In this document: positions 5,794 through 10,062 of the stretch, in pieces
Position numbering within the stretch: the stretch's first letter is position 1
Layout of the letters: the number at the start of each line of letters is the position of its first letter
Source of the DNA: Phycisphaerales bacterium
GTDB taxonomy: Bacteria > Planctomycetota > Phycisphaerae > Sedimentisphaerales > Anaerobacaceae
NCBI GenBank assembly: GCA_011057845.1
Contig: DSDB01000125.1
Span: 1 to 10,062, forward strand
Reading direction: 5' to 3'
Length of the DNA: 10,062 nt
Notes under the pieces: model-generated
The model's database searches: none
Seen by the model: the letters and a program-made list of their open reading frames with translations, nothing else
What the model was told of the DNA's origin: nothing
Position numbers and translations under genes: made by a program

Positions 5794-8700
5794 ATGAGAA
5801 AGACCACAGTCCTGTTGACTGCTCTGCTGACCTGGGCCTGCCTGGGCTTGTCGGCCTGCCGCGCCGAGAAGGGGTGGGAGGACCTCTTCGACGGCAAGAC
5901 GCTCAATGGCTGGGTCCAGCGAAACGGCAAGGCCCGCTATACGGTCGAGGGCGGCGCCATCGTCGGTACGACGGTCACCGGCACACCCAACAGCTTCTTG
6001 TGTACGGAGAAGATGTATAGCGACTTCATCCTGGAGCTGGAGTTCCTTGTCGCCGATAGGATGAACTCCGGCATCCAGATTCGCAGCAACAGCTACCGCG
6101 ACTACAACAACTACCGTGTCCACGGCTACCAGGTTGAAATCGACCCATCGGACCGGGCGTGGAGCGGTGGAATCTACGATGAAGGCCGACGAGGGTGGCT
6201 CTTCGATCTAAAGGAAAAGCCCGAGGCGCAGAAGGCCTTCCGGCGTGGCCGGTGGAACCACTATCGCGTGGAGGCCATTGGCGACCGCATCCGTACCTGG
6301 GTCAACGGCGTACCCGCGGCGGACCTGACCGACGGCATGACGCGCACCGGTTTTATTGCGTTGCAGGTCCACAGTTCGCAGACGGCCGGCCAACAGATTC
6401 GCTGGCGCAACATCCGCATTATGGATCTGGCGCCTGTCCGCGGGCGGCCGTACCTCAAGGCCCTCATCATCGACGGCCAGAACAACCACGACTGGGCGGC
6501 CACGACACCCTATCTCAAGGCCATCCTTGAGGATACGGGGCTGTTCAGCGTCCAGGTGGCGACCAGCCCGCCCGCAGGCAAGCCTATGGACGACTTCAAG
6601 CCGCCATTCGCCGGCAACGACGTCGTCGTGCTTAACTACACCGGTGACGACTGGTCGGGGCAGACGCAGCAGGCCTTCCTGGACTACGTGCGCAACGGCG
6701 GCGGGGTGGTCGTCTTTCATGCCGCCAACAACGCCTTCCCGAACTGGAAGGAATATAACGAGATTATCGGCCTGGGCGGCTGGGGCGGCCGCAATGAGAA
6801 GTCCGGGCCGATGGTCCGCTGGAAGGACGGTCGGATGGTGCTCGACCATTCTCCGGGCGCCGGCGGCACACACGGCCCGCAGCATGAGTTCGCCGTCGAG
6901 ACGCGGGACGCGGATCATCCCATCATGCAAGGTCTGCCGCGGAAGTGGCTGACGGTTCGGGACGAACTCTACAGCAAGCTCCGCGGCCCGGCCGAGAACC
7001 TCAGGGTCCTGGCTACCGCTTACGCCGATCCCGGTCAGCAGGGCACCGGTGAACACGAGCCCATCCTGTTCACCGTTGGCTGGGACGAGGGGCGCGTGTT
7101 CCACACCGTACTCGGCCATGGACCGGAGCAGTGCCGGGGCGTCGGCTTCATCGTCACGCTCCAGCGGGGGGCCGAATGGGCCGCCACCGGCCGGGTCACG
7201 CAGCATAACGTCCCCTCCGATTTCCCCACGGCGGACAGGACAACTATCCGTCCATCGCCGCAGGACTACACGGCCATACGTAAGTACGACTTTGAGCAAT
7301 CCCGTGCAACACTGGCGGCCATCGAGGCCGAGATTCGCAGCGTCCCCATCGGGGCCTTCGACCGGATCGAATCGCGGCTGCTCGAAGAACTGGCGGCTCC
7401 GGAAACGACCTTTGCCGGTAAGCAGTTCATTTGCCGATGCCTGCGTGAGGTGGGATCGGCTAGGTGCGTGCCCGCCCTGTCGGCTATGCTGCCAGACAAG
7501 GAACTCTCGCACGTGGCCCGCTGGGCCTTGCAGATGATACCGGCGCCCGAGGCCGGACAGGCGTTGGTCGCGGCATTGAAGACGACGCAGGGCGACCTGC
7601 GGATCGGCGTTGTGGGGTCTCTCGGCTCACGGCGCGAGCGGGTGGCAGTCAAACCGATCTCCGCACTTATTGGTGAAGATGGCGAGGCGGCTCTCACGGC
7701 CGCCGCCATCAAGGCCCTGGGACGAATCGGCGGTTCCGAAGCGGCCAAGGCTCTTATCGCCGCCAAGACGCCGGTCGAACTCAAGAGCCCGCGGGACGAC
7801 AGTCTCCTGCGCTGTGCTGATTCGCTGCTGGATAACGGCGAGGCGGATGCGGCGGCGCGTATCTACGCCTCCATGACGGATCCCGAGTACGCCACGCCCG
7901 TGCGAATTGCGGCGTATCGCGGGTTGATGCTGGCCGATGCCGACAGGGCCGTACCGGCGGTCCTGGCGCTGCTGAAAGACAGTGACCTCAAGTTGCAGGA
8001 GGCCGCCGGCAAGTTCATGACCGAGATGCCCGGCGAGGGCATCACGAAGGCGCTGGCCGGGGAGCTTGCGGGATTGGGCCCGCAGGCGCAGGTGGTCCTG
8101 ATTGGGGCCCTGGAGGCTCGCGGTGATAAGACGGCGGCGGCGTCCGTTGCTGCGATGGCGTCGGCGGGTGAGCCGGCGGTTCGCCTGGCGGCCGTCAATG
8201 CACTCGGCGTTCTCGCAACGGCATCGCATATTGAGATGCTGGCGACGATCAGTGCCGAGTCCGGCGAACTCGGCAGGGCCGCCGCCCGCAGCATCAGCCG
8301 TATCGCCGATGCCAAGGCGCCGGCCATCCTGGAGACGCTGGCCACCAGCCACGGCCAGCCACAGGTTCGCACTACCGTTATCAACGCGATTGTCGACCGG
8401 CGGCAGGTTACGGCATCCGGCGCATTGCTCAAGGCCGCAGGCGACAGCGAGGCGGGCGTCCGCAAGGCGGCTTACAGGGCCATCGGTGCTCTGGGCGGCG
8501 AGAAGGACATCCCCCCGCTCGTGGAAAACCTCATCAAGAGCGAAAGCGCCGCGGATCGAAGCGACATCGAGCGGGCTATCGTCTCGATTGTGTCGCGGAC
8601 CAAAGACTATGACGGCGCGGCGATCATTGCCGGGCTGGATACGGCTTCGGACGAGGTAAAGATGAGCCTGCTCAACACGCTGCCGGCGGTCGGTTCGGAC

Positions 8701-9483
8701 AAGGCCCTGTCGGCGGTGCGAACCGCTCTGTCGGCGGGCGGGGAGGTTGGCAAGGCGGCCGTCCGTGCCCTGGCCGCGTGGCCGAATCCGGCGCCCCTGG
8801 ACGATCTGCTGGAAGTGGCCGGGAAGGACGGCGACGCCACGACGCGGGTGATTGCGTTGCGCGGCTACATCAAGCTGGTTTCGCTGCCGGCGAATCGCCG
8901 TTCGGCTGATACGGTCAAGCTGTTGCAGGCGGCCTTCCAGGCGGCGGAGCGTCCGGATGAAAAACGGGCGGTTCTGTCCCTGTTGCCGGACTATGCCTGC
9001 GATGAGTCACTGGCCCTGGCCGAGCGGGCCAAGACCGACAGTGCCCTGGCGAAGGAGGCCGAGCAGGCCGTCTCCAAAATCAGGAGCGTTCTTCTGAACA
9101 AGAGTCTGAAGGTCTCGGCCTCGTTGAACAGCAACGCCGCCGGCAGGGCCATCGACGGAGACCCCGGCACGCGGTGGGATACCGGCCGCGGCATGACGCC
9201 CGGCGACTGGTTCATGATCGACCTGGGCGTCGACGGCAAGGTCAAGGGCCTGGTTCTGGATTGTCGAGGCTCCGACGGCGACTATCCGCGTGGCTACGAA
9301 GTCTACGCCTCCTTTGACGCGGGCAACTGGGGCACGCCCATCGTCACCGGCAAGAGCGATAATCCCCTGACGAAAATCGACTTCGGCAAGACCGTTTCGG
9401 CCCGCTTCATCAGGATTGTGCAGACCGGATCGGTTCCGACGCTTTTCTGGTCGATCCATGAGTTGACCGTTGAATTCGAGTAG
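5794..9483 (+). CDS. Lipoprotein with DUF1080, ThuA, HEAT-repeat and F5/8 type C domains
   Basis: This is a 1229-residue surface or periplasmic protein. Residues 1-22 are a lipoprotein signal with lipobox LSAC (C22). A DUF1080 domain (Pfam 3-keto-disaccharide hydrolase, concanavalin-like fold) spans about 28-212: LFDGKTLNGW (31-40), NSGIQIRS (91-98), GYQVEIDP (111-118), and WNHYRVEAIGDRIRTWVNG from 154. A ThuA domain (class I amidotransferase-like fold) spans about 219-466: LIIDGQNNHDW from 224, GGGVVVFHAANNAF (302-315), DHPIMQGLP (374-382) and ILFTVGWDEGRVFHTVLGHG (424-443). Alanine-rich helical HEAT-type repeats of about 30 residues fill about 505-1095. A C-terminal F5/8 type C (discoidin) domain spans about 1100-1229, with AIDGDPGTRWDTG and the closing RFIRIVQTG...FWSIHELTVEFE. 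The likely role is to bind a glycan through the discoidin domain and act on 3-keto-glycosides made by the oxidoreductase 40 bases upstream. Domain calls are strong except for the exact repeat count. No activity is proven, and some ThuA or DUF1080 domains may only bind ligands. Confidence 0.93.
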   Translation: MRKTTVLLTALLTWACLGLSACRAEKGWEDLFDGKTLNGWVQRNGKARYTVEGGAIVGTTVTGTPNSFLCTEKMYSDFILELEFLVADRMNSGIQIRSNSYRDYNNYRVHGYQVEIDPSDRAWSGGIYDEGRRGWLFDLKEKPEAQKAFRRGRWNHYRVEAIGDRIRTWVNGVPAADLTDGMTRTGFIALQVHSSQTAGQQIRWRNIRIMDLAPVRGRPYLKALIIDGQNNHDWAATTPYLKAILEDTGLFSVQVATSPPAGKPMDDFKPPFAGNDVVVLNYTGDDWSGQTQQAFLDYVRNGGGVVVFHAANNAFPNWKEYNEIIGLGGWGGRNEKSGPMVRWKDGRMVLDHSPGAGGTHGPQHEFAVETRDADHPIMQGLPRKWLTVRDELYSKLRGPAENLRVLATAYADPGQQGTGEHEPILFTVGWDEGRVFHTVLGHGPEQCRGVGFIVTLQRGAEWAATGRVTQHNVPSDFPTADRTTIRPSPQDYTAIRKYDFEQSRATLAAIEAEIRSVPIGAFDRIESRLLEELAAPETTFAGKQFICRCLREVGSARCVPALSAMLPDKELSHVARWALQMIPAPEAGQALVAALKTTQGDLRIGVVGSLGSRRERVAVKPISALIGEDGEAALTAAAIKALGRIGGSEAAKALIAAKTPVELKSPRDDSLLRCADSLLDNGEADAAARIYASMTDPEYATPVRIAAYRGLMLADADRAVPAVLALLKDSDLKLQEAAGKFMTEMPGEGITKALAGELAGLGPQAQVVLIGALEARGDKTAAASVAAMASAGEPAVRLAAVNALGVLATASHIEMLATISAESGELGRAAARSISRIADAKAPAILETLATSHGQPQVRTTVINAIVDRRQVTASGALLKAAGDSEAGVRKAAYRAIGALGGEKDIPPLVENLIKSESAADRSDIERAIVSIVSRTKDYDGAAIIAGLDTASDEVKMSLLNTLPAVGSDKALSAVRTALSAGGEVGKAAVRALAAWPNPAPLDDLLEVAGKDGDATTRVIALRGYIKLVSLPANRRSADTVKLLQAAFQAAERPDEKRAVLSLLPDYACDESLALAERAKTDSALAKEAEQAVSKIRSVLLNKSLKVSASLNSNAAGRAIDGDPGTRWDTGRGMTPGDWFMIDLGVDGKVKGLVLDCRGSDGDYPRGYEVYASFDAGNWGTPIVTGKSDNPLTKIDFGKTVSARFIRIVQTGSVPTLFWSIHELTVEFE

Positions 9484-9497
9484 CGATTCTGTGTATT

Positions 9498-9502
9498 GGG
9501 AG
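9498..9502 (+). promoter_or_regulatory. Ribosome binding site of the nucleotidyltransferase gene
   Basis: GGGAG ends six bases before ATG 9509, in the 25-base gap after the lipoprotein stop codon. The gap has room for a ribosome binding site but not for a full promoter and terminator. Any separate promoter for this gene would have to lie inside the preceding gene. Confidence 0.6.
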
Positions 9503-9508
9503 TCCGCA

Positions 9509-10062
9509 ATGAGTTTGCGAGGTGTCGTGTTGGCGGGTGGGACCGGGTCACGGCTGCTGCCGCTGACGAAGGTGACGAACAAGCACCTGTTGCCGGTCGG
9601 CGACAAGCCGATGATCTTCCATCCCATCGAGAAACTTACCGGCGTGGGGATCGAGGAAATCCTCATCGTCACCGGCGTCGAGCACATGGGCGACGTCGTG
9701 AGCCTGCTGGGGTCGGGCAGGGACTTCGGCTGCCGCTTCACGTACAAAGTCCAGGACGAGGCCGGCGGCATCGCCCAGGCGCTCGGCCTGGCGCGCGGCT
9801 TCGCCCGGCAAGAGCCTCTGGTGGTGCTCCTGGGCGACAATATCTTCCGCGACAGTCTCGCGTCCTACGCCGGCCGGTTCATGAAACAGGGCGGCGGCGC
9901 CCGGCTGTTGCTGCGGCAGGTGGATGACCCCCACCGGTTCGGCGTCGCCGAAATCGCCGGCGACCGGATCGTAGGAATCGAGGAGAAGCCCCAGCAACCG
10001 AAGAGCCACTACGCCGTGACGGGCATCTACTTCTACGACGGGGGGGTATTCGACATCATCGA
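9509..10062 (+). CDS. rmlA: RmlA-like glucose-1-phosphate thymidylyltransferase (3' truncated by window edge)
   Basis: The first 184 residues of a sugar-1-phosphate nucleotidyltransferase are present. The nucleotide-binding signature is VLAGGTGSRLLPLTK (7-21), followed by K25 (KHLLPV) and DKPMI (32-36). VQDEAGGIAQA (81-91) replaces the usual VQPSPDGLAQA of RmlA. LLGDNIF (108-113) carries the probable Mg-binding D110. FGVAEI (144-149), EEKP (158-161) and HYAVTGIYFYD (167-177) complete the match. RmlA condenses glucose-1-phosphate with dTTP to give dTDP-glucose in the cytoplasm, the first step to dTDP-rhamnose and related sugars for surface polysaccharides. Part of the C-terminus is missing, including the second metal-binding aspartate. 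It follows the lipoprotein by 25 bases on the same strand and may be co-transcribed, although the role is biosynthetic. The enzyme family is certain. The exact nucleotide or sugar specificity is less so, since UTP- or CTP-using relatives share most motifs. Confidence 0.8.
   Translation, partial: MSLRGVVLAGGTGSRLLPLTKVTNKHLLPVGDKPMIFHPIEKLTGVGIEEILIVTGVEHMGDVVSLLGSGRDFGCRFTYKVQDEAGGIAQALGLARGFARQEPLVVLLGDNIFRDSLASYAGRFMKQGGGARLLLRQVDDPHRFGVAEIAGDRIVGIEEKPQQPKSHYAVTGIYFYDGGVFDII

Noticed and set aside
6208..7512. 434-codon minus-strand open frame inside the DUF1080/ThuA gene
   Set aside because: The plus strand has clear conserved domains here. The antisense translation has no recognisable motif and no ribosome binding site stood out.
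1..10062. CRISPR arrays, tRNA or rRNA genes, transposases, insertion-sequence ends and attachment sites
   Set aside because: No periodic direct repeats, RNA-gene cores or transposase-like translations were seen on either strand. The junction at 1949 has no visible flanking repeat or terminal inverted repeat.

Overview
This is a GC-rich, densely coded bacterial window. Its gene content is a Tat-exported Gfo/Idh/MocA oxidoreductase, a DUF1080/ThuA/HEAT-repeat lipoprotein, a heparinase II/III-like lyase and an NtrC-type two-component pair. This is typical of the PVC superphylum, most likely a planctomycete (Phycisphaerae-like). That placement is inferred from gene families, not from a marker gene.

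Layout. The window opens inside a sensor histidine kinase (1-198, C-terminal ATPase end only). Seven bases later comes its likely partner, a complete sigma-54-dependent response regulator (206-1573, +). Facing it on the minus strand is a broken gamma-glutamyltranspeptidase tail (1634-1948). It begins at the very next codon, in the same frame, after the stop of a complete secreted heparinase II/III-family protein (1949-4297, -). A 172-base divergent intergenic region (4298-4469) separates the lyase from a plus-strand run of three closely spaced genes. These are a Tat-signal Gfo/Idh/MocA oxidoreductase (4470-5753), a 1229-residue lipoprotein joining DUF1080, ThuA, HEAT repeats and an F5/8 type C domain (5794-9483), and the start of an RmlA-like sugar-1-phosphate nucleotidyltransferase (9509 to the window end).

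How the genes may work together. The lyase carries a Sec signal, the oxidoreductase a Tat signal and the fusion protein a lipobox, so all three should act outside the cytoplasm. Gfo/Idh/MocA enzymes, ThuA and DUF1080 (Pfam: 3-keto-disaccharide hydrolase) are families linked to glycoside breakdown through 3-keto-sugar intermediates. The inference is a small saccharide-degrading locus. The lyase would cleave a uronic-acid-containing polymer, the oxidoreductase would oxidise the sugar, and the surface lipoprotein would bind and hydrolyse the keto-glycoside. The RmlA-like gene, only 25 bases downstream, belongs functionally to nucleotide-sugar and cell-surface polysaccharide synthesis, and its link to the degradative genes is unclear. 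No RNA genes, CRISPR arrays, transposases or origins were seen. No gene-free stretch exceeds 300 bases.
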